Shown in pieces: positions 1 through 7,967 of a stretch of 19,173 nt of DNA; position 1 is the stretch's first letter, and each line of letters starts with the position of its first letter. The notes below the pieces were generated by a model. That model worked only from the letters and a program-made list of their open reading frames with translations, was not told the origin of the DNA and searched no databases. This DNA comes from Candidatus Bathyarchaeota archaeon (GTDB lineage Archaea; Thermoproteota; Bathyarchaeia; Bathyarchaeales; UBA233). A program made the translations under genes and the position numbers. Location: contig SMYP01000124.1 of the NCBI GenBank assembly GCA_007050895.1, positions 1-19,173 on the forward strand, given 5' to 3'.

Positions 1-926
1 GTCATCCGATCTCCATATTTAGTTTTCGCTGAGATATAACGTCTTTTTATCACTTCTGCGCTTTCGACAAGTTGCTCAATAGTTGGTTTCGGCACGCCTC
101 TATCGTTGAGTTCCGCCATAATTGAGCCTATATCTGTTCTTGAAACGCCAACGCGTATCTGTTTGTCTGCGTCTGCTAGCATTTTTAGCGAGACATTTTC
201 GATGTTTTTTGGTGAAGCGCCATATTCGAAAGATACAACATCGATATTTTCAACTTGCAGCAAATCGGGCAGCCTTGATGTTGAATGAAGATGAATCTGT
301 CGTACTGCACCTTGGAAATCGCAGGCTTTTTCCAAAACCTCGCGCAGGACATCGTTTTCTGCGGCTATGTTCAAAAAGCCAAAGCTTGGCTCGTCGATGG
401 ATATTACTTCGGTTTTGACGTATTTGGTATTGATGATGCTGTTTTTGGCAAAACGGCGTATTGTTTCAGCGAAACCTTCAAGCACGTCCTTGTAGGGTAT
501 TGTGCCTATCTCTTGCAGATAATGCTCCATGGGACCAAACATACAGGCTCGCAGCGAGATTGTTCTTCCAAGTTCCTCACTAAGATTTTTAGCTTCCGCC
601 TTAATGACTGCCACTTCGGGCAGTAACGCATCCTTCTCATCGACTATAAAGGTGCCTTTTTCCATAGCTTTGTGAATGGCGTCACTGACTTGGCGGATGC
701 CGTCATAGTGCCAAGGAGAATTAATCACATCCAGTCCTGTATCAATTTTCTTTTTAAACGAGTTGATTGTTACATTGTAAAAGTTTTCACGAATAAATGG
801 ATCGGCACTGGCATCTTGACCATTTATCATGGCTTCTCGAGCAAGCTGGTATGCCCTGTTATATGTGTCCCTGTTAACTTCAACAGGTAACGGAAAACTT
901 CCTATGTCGTCAACCAACGTTTCCAT
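1..926 (-). CDS. MetE-like (cobalamin-independent methionine synthase C-domain) methyltransferase, partial
   Basis: This minus-strand frame is open from the ATG at 926-924 to the left edge (about 308 codons), so the C-terminus is missing. The translation begins METLVDDIGSFPLP, the GSFP opening typical of archaeal stand-alone MetE-like TIM barrels. It contains ISIDEPSFGF, matching the conserved DEP strand, and IHLHSTSRLPDLL followed by VVSFEYGASPKN, matching the zinc-site region (H-x-C then E in MetE). The family transfers methyl groups to thiols such as homocysteine through zinc; archaeal forms lack the bacterial N-terminal half and use other methyl donors. Here the zinc Cys position reads His. 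The last zinc Cys would lie beyond the window. An in-frame stop lies 17 codons upstream of the ATG (at 977-975) with no alternative ATG, GTG or TTG between. A TTAAAA box about 30 nt upstream suggests a short leader. The exact substrate is uncertain. Confidence 0.82.
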   Translation of the reverse strand, partial: METLVDDIGSFPLPVEVNRDTYNRAYQLAREAMINGQDASADPFIRENFYNVTINSFKKKIDTGLDVINSPWHYDGIRQVSDAIHKAMEKGTFIVDEKDALLPEVAVIKAEAKNLSEELGRTISLRACMFGPMEHYLQEIGTIPYKDVLEGFAETIRRFAKNSIINTKYVKTEVISIDEPSFGFLNIAAENDVLREVLEKACDFQGAVRQIHLHSTSRLPDLLQVENIDVVSFEYGASPKNIENVSLKMLADADKQIRVGVSRTDIGSIMAELNDRGVPKPTIEQLVESAEVIKRRYISAKTKYGDRM

Positions 927-1022
927 GAAGCTATATTTACTTTCTCGTTCTTTTAAGGGTGTAGCTACGTCTTAATACATCCGTAAAACTAAAGAACCCT
1001 AAACGTGTTGAAATAATTCATC

Positions 1023-1430
1023 ATGTCTGAATCGTGTGTTTTCTGTAAAATAGTTCAACAAGAGATGCCAGCAAGCGTAATCTATGAGGATGACAAAGTG
1101 ATTGCGTTCATGAGTATTCAACCCATAAACATTGGTCATACGCTTGTTGTGCCCAAGAAGCATTACAAGAATATCTACGAGATTCCAGAGGAAGAAGTAG
1201 CGTACCTGTACAAAATCGCGAAGAAGCTGTCTCATGCCGTGAGTAAGGCAGTTGACGCTGAAGGCATCAGAATTGTCCAGAACAATGGTGAAGCGGCTGG
1301 ACAAGTTATATTTCATTTGCACGTTCACATAATTCCCATGAACAAAGATCGCCAATGGGCGCATTACCCCGAAAATCGGGATATAGAAGCATTAAGAGAC
1401 GATGCTCAAAAGATACGCCAGTTCATATAA
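1023..1430 (+). CDS. HIT family nucleotide hydrolase/transferase
   Basis: This is a 135-residue histidine-triad protein. The catalytic triad HLHVH lies at residues 98-102, with H100 the expected nucleophile, followed by IIPM. The N-terminal CVFCKI (C5 and C8) is half of the zinc site seen in many HINT-type members. The length is normal for the Hint branch, which hydrolyses phosphoramidate or phosphoanhydride bonds of AMP derivatives; the physiological substrate cannot be read from sequence. It is divergent from the MetE-like gene with 96 bp between the starts. A TTAATACA box near 971-978 is about 48 nt upstream of the ATG, but no clear Shine-Dalgarno is seen. Monocistronic by appearance. Confidence 0.93.
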   Translation: MSESCVFCKIVQQEMPASVIYEDDKVIAFMSIQPINIGHTLVVPKKHYKNIYEIPEEEVAYLYKIAKKLSHAVSKAVDAEGIRIVQNNGEAAGQVIFHLHVHIIPMNKDRQWAHYPENRDIEALRDDAQKIRQFI

Positions 1431-1594
1431 CAGCTGGTTCAATGAAATGAATTACTTCAATATAATTACTCCTTCAGATTGGTATGCGTTTCTGAAGCTG
1501 AGTTATCGGCGAATTTTGTTTGAAATCAACTTTGGTAGGGACACGTATAAAAGAGGGAATCCCCATTTGCTACACTGCAAAAAGCGGGAGAAAC
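1431..1594. other. intergenic region, no gene seen
   Basis: About 160 bases between the HIT gene and the small ORF at 1595. No convincing coding frame is seen. The downstream part carries the promoter of the 1595 gene. Confidence 0.5.
1544..1590 (+). promoter_or_regulatory. TATA box and Shine-Dalgarno of the 1595 gene
   Basis: CGTATAAAAG at 1545-1553 is a strong archaeal TATA box; transcription would start near 1575. GGGAG at 1586-1590 lies 4 nt before the ATG at 1595. The TATA centre to start distance of about 46 nt is a useful reference for other genes in this window. Confidence 0.65.
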
Positions 1595-1927
1595 ATGACT
1601 GAAGAACCTAGTAGGAATGAACCCCCCCTTCCAGAGAAACTTTTTATTGATGAACCAATGAATTTTCCGTTTCATGCTGCTTATGTTGTGTATTCGGAAT
1701 TATTTGATAATATAAATGATGTTGATGCCAGAGTAGATTTGAACCGGAACATTGAGGCTCTGAAAGACAACAGGATAAACCCAGAAACCTTTTATAGGAA
1801 CATAGCTCACCATCGGAAAATGTCGCCTGATCAACATCATGAAAGATTTTCTTTGCAGACTCAGAGAAAAAGGGATTGGCGCAAGAAAGCTCAAAGGCAA
1901 GATAGAATAAAAAGACACAAAAAATAG
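1595..1927 (+). CDS. small basic conserved-looking hypothetical protein
   Basis: Encodes 110 residues from ATG 1595, chosen over an in-frame ATG at 1520 because the TATA box (1545-1553) and GGGAG Shine-Dalgarno (1586-1590) lie between the two. The N-terminal half is acidic to neutral, with KLFIDEPMNFPFHAAYVVYSE-like aromatic content. The middle is helical (DVDARVDLNRNIEALKD). The last 30 residues are very rich in Lys, Arg and Gln (QRKRDWRKKAQRQDRIKRHKK), which suggests nucleic-acid or ribosome contact. No family recognised. It is convergent with the AbrB-PhoU gene, 38 bases away. Confidence 0.7.
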   Translation: MTEEPSRNEPPLPEKLFIDEPMNFPFHAAYVVYSELFDNINDVDARVDLNRNIEALKDNRINPETFYRNIAHHRKMSPDQHHERFSLQTQRKRDWRKKAQRQDRIKRHKK

Positions 1928-1965
1928 GTGTAAGTCACCGGGTTCTATCTGCGGATTCCTTTTCT

Positions 1966-3006
1966 TCATAAGAGTATTGATTCAACAGTGAGGTTGAGTA
2001 CCACTTCTGCAATGTCGCTGGCGTACTCGGCGGTTCTCCGGATGCTTTCAATTATCAATCTTAGATGAGGAGCGTCTTCAACATCTATCTTTTGAGAGGA
2101 AACAACAGCTGCGTTCTCCAATGAATCAATGTCTTTAGTTTTTTCAACTATGCTTTCAGCAAGAACGTAGTCTTGTCTGAAAAGTGACTCTATAGAGGTT
2201 TCAAACATTGAAACAGCTAGACTACTCATGCCTTCAAGTTTTTCAATCGTTTCAGACTCTAACTTGTTTTTCATTAGCAAAACGTTGTCTGCGATTCTTG
2301 CCGCGTGATCTGCGGTTCTTTCCACAGCTTTTGTCACCAGACGATATCCTAGGCATTCACGGGCGTTTTTCAGTCCAATTTCCTTTATTATTCGGGAGTT
2401 TTGAATTGCAGTTTTGAGTTGTCTCACTATGTAAAGGTTGAATCTATCCACTTCGTTGTCTGTAATTGCAACTTCCTCAGCATGTTGGATGTCAAGTTCT
2501 TTCAAAGCGGTTATGGCGTCTCGGTGCATTGACGCCGTTATTATGCTCATTCGTCTCAGAGCGCTTTGAACAGAAAGTTCTGGATAGCTCAAAAGAACCT
2601 GTAAAGTTAGTTCATCTGGAGTGTCTGTGACTATTTCGGTTCCAACTAGCATGTTTCGAGAAAAAGTTTTTATCTCGTGTCTTTGCTTTGTGGATAACTG
2701 TTTTTGTCCTTCGCCTTTTATATGCAGTATGTTGTAGCCAATGAGATAGGCTGAGACTGTTTTTCTAATTACTAAATCTGGTGAATCCTTGGGATTAACT
2801 TTAATTGAAGTTTCATCACGTTCCTGTTGTATTACCGTGTCAGCAGGCATAATTGACAAAAACCCGTCCTCTTCTTCGCGGATTTTTATCAGGCTCCCCC
2901 TCTTGAGTTGGTTTTGATCTATCCATCGTTTTGGCAATGATATTATGTAAGTTGATCCACCGGTAAATTGAAGTTTTCGTGTTTCTTCAGTAAATTTCGA
3001 TTGCAT
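1966..3006 (-). CDS. AbrB-PhoU phosphate uptake regulator
   Basis: This is a 346-residue archaeal regulator with an N-terminal SpoVT/AbrB DNA-binding domain (residues about 8-55; GGSTYIISLPKRWIDQNQLKRGS) fused to a helical PhoU-like region. The PhoU metal motifs appear as AVERTADHAARIADN and, more degenerate, IRRTAEYASDIAEVV near the C-terminus. Such fusions are taken to link phosphate status to transcription of phosphate genes in archaea; the mechanism is inferred. It is divergent from pstS with about 140 bp between the starts, which is where an AbrB dimer would be expected to act. The ATG is supported by AGGGTAA just upstream. That sequence forms one arm of an inverted repeat (3014-3032), so autoregulation or RBS masking is possible. 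Confidence 0.92.
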   Translation of the reverse strand: MQSKFTEETRKLQFTGGSTYIISLPKRWIDQNQLKRGSLIKIREEEDGFLSIMPADTVIQQERDETSIKVNPKDSPDLVIRKTVSAYLIGYNILHIKGEGQKQLSTKQRHEIKTFSRNMLVGTEIVTDTPDELTLQVLLSYPELSVQSALRRMSIITASMHRDAITALKELDIQHAEEVAITDNEVDRFNLYIVRQLKTAIQNSRIIKEIGLKNARECLGYRLVTKAVERTADHAARIADNVLLMKNKLESETIEKLEGMSSLAVSMFETSIESLFRQDYVLAESIVEKTKDIDSLENAAVVSSQKIDVEDAPHLRLIIESIRRTAEYASDIAEVVLNLTVESILL

Positions 3007-3013
3007 TCAAGTT

Positions 3014-3032
3014 ACCCTGAGTACTGCAGGGT
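3014..3032. promoter_or_regulatory. inverted repeat over the RBS of the AbrB-PhoU gene
   Basis: ACCCTG at 3014-3019 and CAGGGT at 3027-3032 are perfect inverted arms separated by 7 nt that contain AGTACT. In the minus-strand transcript the start-proximal arm reads CAGGGT and supplies the likely Shine-Dalgarno about 7 nt before the ATG. It could be a protein operator or an RNA hairpin that hides the RBS. Confidence 0.45.
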
Positions 3033-3078
3033 GTTTTCTATTAATAAATAGATTGTGTCTACATAACGAAAATAGTTC

Positions 3079-3106
3079 TATATATTCTCTATTAGGATAA
3101 TATATA
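3079..3106. promoter_or_regulatory. divergent TATA boxes between phoU-type regulator and pst operon
   Basis: TATATATT (3079-3086) and AATATATA (3099-3106) form a perfect 8-bp inverted repeat with a 12-nt spacer. Each arm can act as a TATA box for one direction. The right one predicts a pst transcription start near 3130, just upstream of the GGGAG at 3139-3143. Confidence 0.5.
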
Positions 3107-3147
3107 TCTGTGTTAGCTATGTCTGATGATTTATAGAAGGGAGACAA

Positions 3148-4071
3148 CTGAAGAAGACATACACTGCCTTAATCATTATAATATTAGGAATAGGCATGAC
3201 ATATTGGTACTTTAGTACTCCACATCAAAGCGTGGAAGGTGTAATTGAAATCGACGGTTCTAGCACGGTCTACCCCATAACCCAAGCAGTGGCTGAGGAA
3301 TTCTTGAGCTTTTATCCCAATGTTTATCCAATTGTTGGAGTCTCAGGAACTGGAGGCGGTTTCAAACGCTTCATAGCGGGAGAAACAGACATCAGTGATG
3401 CCTCACGACCCATCAAGGATTCGGAAGCCCAAGTTGCTGCAGCTAACGGCATCGAATTTTTAGAGTTTGAGATTGCTCTTGACGGTATTGCTATAGTAAC
3501 CAATCAATACAATGATTGGGTTGATTACTTAACCGTAGAAGAGCTTGATTTAATATGGAATCCTGATAGCTCAGTTGACAGCTGGAACGACATTCGATCC
3601 GAATGGCCTGAGCAATCGATTAGACTTTATGGACCAGGAACTGATTCGGGAACATTTGACTACTTCACTGAAGTAATTGTTGGAGAATCGGGCGCTAGCA
3701 GAACTGATTATACGGCTAGCGAAGATGACAACGTTCTAGTTCAGGGAATTGCTGGAGACAAATATGCACTAGGGTATTTCGGTTACGCTTATTATGCTGA
3801 AAGCAGGGATATCCTCAAAATTGTTCCTATAGATTCAGGAAATGGACCCGTAACTCCCGCTGACCAGACAATAAATTCAGGACAATACACACCACTGTCT
3901 CGACCACTCTTAATATACGTGAGCAAAGCATCACTCAAGCGACAGGAAGTGGCGAATTTCGTTAGGTTCTACATGGAAAACGCTGAACAACTAGTAACAG
4001 AAGTGGGCTATACGCCTCTGCCAACATCAATGTATCAACAAAACCTTGCAATTCTCGACGAACAACCTTAA
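3148..4071 (+). CDS. pstS: PstS phosphate-binding protein (CTG start proposed)
   Basis: Periplasmic-type phosphate-binding protein feeding the PstCAB importer. The mature part carries [24 protein letters not shown] and [13 protein letters not shown], all phosphate-contact segments of PstS. The first ATG in frame (3196) would remove most of the membrane anchor. The frame is open back to 3148, giving [16 protein letters not shown], a basic then hydrophobic anchor without a lipobox Cys. Between an in-frame TGA and 3196 there is no ATG, GTG or TTG. CTG 3148 sits 4 nt after GGGAG (3139-3143) and about 45 nt after a TATA box, the same geometry as the ATG gene at 1595. The length is then 307 residues, normal for the family. 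First gene of pstSCAB-phoU. Confidence 0.93.
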   Translation: MKKTYTALIIIILGIGMTYWYFSTPHQSVEGVIEIDGSSTVYPITQAVAEEFLSFYPNVYPIVGVSGTGGGFKRFIAGETDISDASRPIKDSEAQVAAANGIEFLEFEIALDGIAIVTNQYNDWVDYLTVEELDLIWNPDSSVDSWNDIRSEWPEQSIRLYGPGTDSGTFDYFTEVIVGESGASRTDYTASEDDNVLVQGIAGDKYALGYFGYAYYAESRDILKIVPIDSGNGPVTPADQTINSGQYTPLSRPLLIYVSKASLKRQEVANFVRFYMENAEQLVTEVGYTPLPTSMYQQNLAILDEQP

Positions 4072-4109
4072 CTCGCTTTTCTATTTAACAACGCAATGGT
4101 GAAAAAAAA

Positions 4110-5012
4110 ATTAGAACGCTGAAATCAAAAAAACAAGCGCAACGCAGGCGTGAATGGATAATAGAAAAGCTTCTCTTTTTCGCAGCTGTGGTTTCTGTGT
4201 TTACTACGCTTGCGATTCTCGCTATTTTATTGTTTGAGGCTATTGGCTTTTTCGGAGAAGTTTCGATTGTTGATTTTTTCACTGGAACAAAATGGACCCC
4301 GCTTTTCCGTGATCAGCATTTTGGCGTGTTACCATTGGTATGGGGTACTTTAATGGTCACGGCTATAGCATTAGCTGTTGCGGTTCCTATAGGTTTGGGA
4401 AGCGCAATTTTTCTAAGCGAGTATGCTCCCGAAAAACTTCGGAAAACCATAAAACCATTATTAGAGATTCTCGCAGGAATCCCCACAGTGGTTTATGGTT
4501 ATTTTGCATTAACTTTCGTTACTCCATTGCTCCAAGTGGTATTTCCAGAGATGATTGTATTCAATGCTTTGAGTGCAGGTTTGGTTATGGGTGTTATGAT
4601 TATTCCGATGGTGGCATCTCTAAGTGAAGACGCGATGATGGCGGTGCCTCAGTCTTTTCGAGAAGGTGCATACGCCCTTGGAGCGCGGAAACACGAAGTT
4701 GCCCTTGGGATAGTTGTTCCCTCAGCCCTATCAGGTATAGTTGCTTCATTTATTCTGGCAATTTCAAGAGCTGTTGGCGAAACTATGATTGTAAGCATAG
4801 CTGCAGGTTCCACACCCAAACTAACACTGAATCCACTGGAAAGCATACAAACAATGACCGGTTACATAACCCAGATTAGCTTAGGCGAAGCCCCATTTGG
4901 AAGTCTCGAGTATAAAACCATTTTTTCCGTGGGTCTCACTCTTTTCTTGATGACTTTGGTTATCAATCTTGTTGGACAATGGGTGAAAAAACGCTACTGG
5001 AAGAGGTATTAA
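4110..5012 (+). CDS. pstC: PstC phosphate permease subunit (non-canonical start or A-tract frameshift)
   Basis: Membrane subunit of the PstSCAB phosphate ABC importer. Several membrane helices are present, with the ABC-coupling segment [17 protein letters not shown] and the PstC-like [12 protein letters not shown]. The first standard start in frame, GTG 4188, lies inside the first membrane helix. The frame extends upstream through [19 protein letters not shown], a typical basic lead-in, and is open to a TAA near 4080 without any ATG, GTG or TTG. ATT 4110 follows GGTGA (4098-4102) by 7 nt; CTG 4119 is a second candidate. Alternatively ATG 4096 starts the gene and the A9 run at 4102-4110 is one base short, since ten As would join the frames. 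About 300 residues, normal size. Confidence 0.9.
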   Translation: MRTLKSKKQAQRRREWIIEKLLFFAAVVSVFTTLAILAILLFEAIGFFGEVSIVDFFTGTKWTPLFRDQHFGVLPLVWGTLMVTAIALAVAVPIGLGSAIFLSEYAPEKLRKTIKPLLEILAGIPTVVYGYFALTFVTPLLQVVFPEMIVFNALSAGLVMGVMIIPMVASLSEDAMMAVPQSFREGAYALGARKHEVALGIVVPSALSGIVASFILAISRAVGETMIVSIAAGSTPKLTLNPLESIQTMTGYITQISLGEAPFGSLEYKTIFSVGLTLFLMTLVINLVGQWVKKRYWKRY

Positions 5013-5014
5013 CC

Positions 5015-5887
5015 GTGGTTAAGCAACAAAGCAGGCGACAGGAAACATGGCGAAAAGTCAAAGGTAACATAGTACTTTTTCTATGCTTAACAGGAATAGT
5101 TCTAACGTTAGTGAGTTTAGCAGCTTTGCTGTTTGATGCGTTTCAACAAGGGCTCCCATGGTTGGATATTCAGTTTCTTACAAGTTTTGCATCGCGCCGC
5201 CCAGAACAAGCAGGTATATTAGTAGCACTCTTTGGCAGCATCTGGGTTGTAGGGCTAACCGCACTCATTTCTTTTCCCCTTGGAGTTGGAGCCGCTTTAT
5301 ATCTTGAAGAATATGCGCCTCAGAACCATTTCACTTCTTTCATCCAATTGAACATAGCCAACTTAGCAGGAGTGCCATCTATTGTCTACGGTATCTTGGG
5401 TTTGGGCTTATTTGTGGAAGCATTAGCACTGGGACGAAGCATATTGGCTGGAGCTCTAACATTATCCTTGCTGATTTTACCTGTTATCATAATTGTGTCT
5501 CAGGAAGCAATACGCAGTGTCCCCACAACTGACCGAGAAGGAGCGTACGCCCTTGGGGCAACGCGTTGGCAGGTTACCCGAGAAGTTGTTTTGCCTCAGG
5601 CTTTGCCTGGCATGCTTACTGGAACGATTTTGGCTTTATCTAGAGCTATTGGCGAAGCTGCACCACTGATTGCTATTGCTGCTTTAGTTTATGTTCCTTT
5701 TACTCCTACTGGTCCTTTAGACCGCTTTACAGTTATGCCCATTCAAATATTCAATTGGGTGAATCAACCTCAATCAGAATTCCGAGGGTTAGCAGCCGCT
5801 GGAATACTTGTTCTCTTAGCGGTTCTTTTGGGCATGAACTCCATAGCTATTTTCATTCGTAATCGATATCAAATGAGAGGGCGGTAA
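5015..5887 (+). CDS. pstA: PstA phosphate permease subunit
   Basis: Second membrane subunit of the phosphate importer, 290 residues from GTG 5015. GAGGT at 5003-5007, inside the end of pstC, is 7 nt before this GTG. An in-frame ATG at 4979 would overlap pstC by 34 nt without a good RBS, so GTG is preferred. Six hydrophobic segments follow a basic N-terminus ([15 protein letters not shown]). [18 protein letters not shown] and [16 protein letters not shown] are the family signature and the EAA-like loop that docks on PstB. It starts 2 nt after the pstC stop, so translation is probably coupled. Nothing unusual in the core. Confidence 0.95.
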   Translation: MVKQQSRRQETWRKVKGNIVLFLCLTGIVLTLVSLAALLFDAFQQGLPWLDIQFLTSFASRRPEQAGILVALFGSIWVVGLTALISFPLGVGAALYLEEYAPQNHFTSFIQLNIANLAGVPSIVYGILGLGLFVEALALGRSILAGALTLSLLILPVIIIVSQEAIRSVPTTDREGAYALGATRWQVTREVVLPQALPGMLTGTILALSRAIGEAAPLIAIAALVYVPFTPTGPLDRFTVMPIQIFNWVNQPQSEFRGLAAAGILVLLAVLLGMNSIAIFIRNRYQMRGR

Positions 5888-5888
5888 A

Positions 5889-6653
5889 ATGGTGATAAAT
5901 AAAGTGAAAATTGATATTCAAGATTTGAACGTTTGGTTTGGAAGTAAACATGTTATAAAAAACGTAAGCATGGGAATCAAAGCCAACGCGGTAACAGCAG
6001 TCATGGGTCCTTCTGGATGCGGAAAGACAACGCTCATCAGAGCGATAAACAGACTTAACGAACTAATTAAGGGAAGTAAGACTACCGGAGAGATTTACAT
6101 TGACAAGGAAAAGGTCTATAGTGAAGACACCGATATTTTTGAACTTCGAAGAAGAGTGGGTATGGTATTTCAGAAGCCTAATCCTTTTCCAAAATCAATT
6201 TATGAGAACGTTGCTTTTGGACCTAAACTTCACAAGATAGCGAACAGTTCAGAACTTGATGCCATAGTGGAGAAAAGTCTGAAAGGAGGGGCTTTATGGG
6301 ATGAAGTTAAAGATCGATTAAATGACAATGCTCTTAGTCTTTCAGGTGGACAACAACAGAGATTATGCATCGCAAGGGCTTTGGCTGTGGAACCTGATAT
6401 AATTCTTATGGATGAGCCTTGCAGCGCTCTTGATCCTGTTTCAACGGCTAAGATAGAAACGCTTATTCGGGAACTTGGAGAAAACTACACTGTTGTAATC
6501 GTGACCCATAATTTACAACAGGCTGCGCGAGTTTCTGATTTCACGGCTTTTATGTATGTGGGAAAACTAGTAGAATACGACTCCACAAAGCGCTTGTTTG
6601 AGAAGCCAGAAAGCGAATTAGCAGAAGAATATATAACTGGGAAATTTGGTTAG
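5889..6653 (+). CDS. pstB: PstB phosphate import ATPase
   Basis: ABC ATPase of the phosphate importer, 254 residues. Walker A GPSGCGKT is at residues 40-47, the Q-loop in [18 protein letters not shown] at about 94-111, the signature LSGGQQQ at 151-157, Walker B IILMDEP at 171-177, and the switch His in [13 protein letters not shown] at H207. The KPNPFP segment after the Q-loop is characteristic of PstB. The gene starts one base after the pstA stop, within GGTAAAATGG, and the following phoU start is adjacent to its stop, which shows a tightly coupled operon. Full length, no missing catalytic residue. Confidence 0.98.
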   Translation: MVINKVKIDIQDLNVWFGSKHVIKNVSMGIKANAVTAVMGPSGCGKTTLIRAINRLNELIKGSKTTGEIYIDKEKVYSEDTDIFELRRRVGMVFQKPNPFPKSIYENVAFGPKLHKIANSSELDAIVEKSLKGGALWDEVKDRLNDNALSLSGGQQQRLCIARALAVEPDIILMDEPCSALDPVSTAKIETLIRELGENYTVVIVTHNLQQAARVSDFTAFMYVGKLVEYDSTKRLFEKPESELAEEYITGKFG

Positions 6654-6662
6654 GTGAAAGAC

Positions 6663-7301
6663 ATGGTTAGACTTTTAGACGCAGGTTTAGAGCAGTTAAC
6701 CACAATGGTACATAAGAGTGGTGAAGTAGCCAAAAGCGCCATAAGAACGGCTATTGACGCTTTCATGAATGGTAAAGACGTAATGGACGATGTGCGGGCC
6801 CTTTCAGATGTTATCAGCTCCATGACCGTAGAAATTGAAAACAAGTCTTTCGAGCTGATAGTGAAATATCAGCCAGTGGCGTCCGACCTGAGGATAATTA
6901 ACTCTTACATGAAAATAGCATATGATTTCGAAAGATACGGCAGGTATGCTTGGGACATATCTTTCACCTACAAGAAACTTGGGGTTGTGGGCGAATGTTC
7001 TTTTGCTTCTGATTTGATGCCAAAGCTGGTTGAGAAAGTCTCAGAAATGGTTGGCAAAAGCGTAGAAGCTTTGAGGGAGCATGATGCAGAATTGGCTAAA
7101 ACTCTAGCTGTCACCGAAGATGAGGTGGATGCTCTTTACTTTGCTTATATGGACCAGCTTTCAAAGGCACTTGCACAAAACAAATGCGTTATGTGTAACC
7201 TCCTGGTGTCGAGGTATTTGGAAAGAATAGCTGACCACACTACGTATGTTGGCGAAGCAATAGTTTACATAGCCACCGGCGAAAAAATAAGTCTAAGATA
7301 A
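6663..7301 (+). CDS. phoU: PhoU phosphate signalling protein
   Basis: Classic two-repeat PhoU, 212 residues from ATG 6663; a GTG at 6654 would add three residues. GGTGA (6653-6657) lies 5 nt before the ATG, which favours it. PhoU is a cytoplasmic helical protein that restrains PstSCAB activity and phosphate signalling. The second repeat has the usual metal motif YLERIADHTTYVGEAIVYI. The first repeat reads DFERYGRYAWDIS, where the usual ERxGD Asp is Arg, so one metal cluster may be absent. Last gene of the pst operon. The window also holds the AbrB-PhoU fusion, so this locus has two PhoU-type sensors on opposite strands. Confidence 0.95.
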   Translation: MVRLLDAGLEQLTTMVHKSGEVAKSAIRTAIDAFMNGKDVMDDVRALSDVISSMTVEIENKSFELIVKYQPVASDLRIINSYMKIAYDFERYGRYAWDISFTYKKLGVVGECSFASDLMPKLVEKVSEMVGKSVEALREHDAELAKTLAVTEDEVDALYFAYMDQLSKALAQNKCVMCNLLVSRYLERIADHTTYVGEAIVYIATGEKISLR

Positions 7302-7324
7302 CTAATAAGCTTAGATTCGTTTAG

Positions 7325-7350
7325 CCAAAAGATTTTTTTGGTTTTGTTTC
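7325..7350 (+). terminator. probable terminator of the pst-phoU operon
   Basis: CCAAAA (7325-7330) can pair with TTTTGG (7336-7341). The segment includes a run of seven T (7333-7339) and continues T-rich to 7350. Poly-T runs are the usual archaeal termination signal. It lies 24 bases after the phoU stop. Confidence 0.5.
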
Positions 7351-7402
7351 ACTCTTGAAGGTGTCTCTTCTTAAAAATAGAGAGCGTGATCAAGTAAGGA
7401 TG

Positions 7403-7828
7403 TCACTCGTTTATTTCAATAATGATAGATAGCACGTAGGCTTCTTTGCTCCAAACATTAATCCAGTAGTTCAAGTCATCGCTAATTCCTTTGATGTTAG
7501 ATTGCGCTCCTTCAACAGTAATCTCTGCTACAACAATAGTCTCTGGTCTAAAACGAAATCCCCAATGGTTGTCGTATTTTTCGACTATGCCTCCAATCCA
7601 CATTTCAGTTTGGTTGTTCTGAAGATTAACCAGAGTGTTCCAGACAACAGGATTCGCCGTTTCAACAGCCATGATGTCGCCTTTCGAATCTTTAATTACT
7701 GCCCAAAAACTAGTTTCATGTTTAGTCTTGTTAGAGTAGCTCACATTTTCCCAATATACCCAAAGCGTGAAGCTAATTATCACTATTGTAAGAGCACTAA
7801 TGCCAACTAGAACTAACTTACTCTTCAT
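7403..7828 (-). CDS. small membrane-anchored extracytoplasmic protein, possibly BP74-like
   Basis: Encodes 141 residues. Residues about 4-26 form one hydrophobic helix after MKSK, a signal anchor that leaves a ~115-residue outside domain. That domain contains WIGGIVEKYDNHWGFRFRP then ETIVVAEITVEG and a Trp-rich end. The G-x-I-V...Y-x-x-x-W-x-F-x-x-x-P-x-(S/T)-I pattern recalls the BP74-like domain of bacteria and eukaryotes; this is from memory and is only a suggestion. There are no cysteines and no enzyme motif. It is convergent with phoU and upstream of nothing obvious on its strand; its own promoter must lie in 7829-7967. Function unknown. Confidence 0.75.
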   Translation of the reverse strand: MKSKLVLVGISALTIVIISFTLWVYWENVSYSNKTKHETSFWAVIKDSKGDIMAVETANPVVWNTLVNLQNNQTEMWIGGIVEKYDNHWGFRFRPETIVVAEITVEGAQSNIKGISDDLNYWINVWSKEAYVLSIIIEINE

Positions 7829-7967
7829 TCTTACTCACTCTAATTGCTCTGTAATTATTCATGGAAAAGATAGATATTAAGTGACTTCTTGAACAACCAA
7901 TAATTATATCACTCATGAAATCTTCTCTTTTCACCCAGTTTCACTTAGTTAAATTTGGTGATATTAT

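Noticed and set aside
106..890. Four plus-strand ORFs over the left end
   Set aside because: They are shadows of the minus-strand MetE-like gene, whose frame is open throughout and has clear family motifs.
4085..4282. Minus-strand 65-residue ORF over the pstC start
   Set aside because: It is antisense to the basic N-terminus and first helix of PstC, with no independent support.
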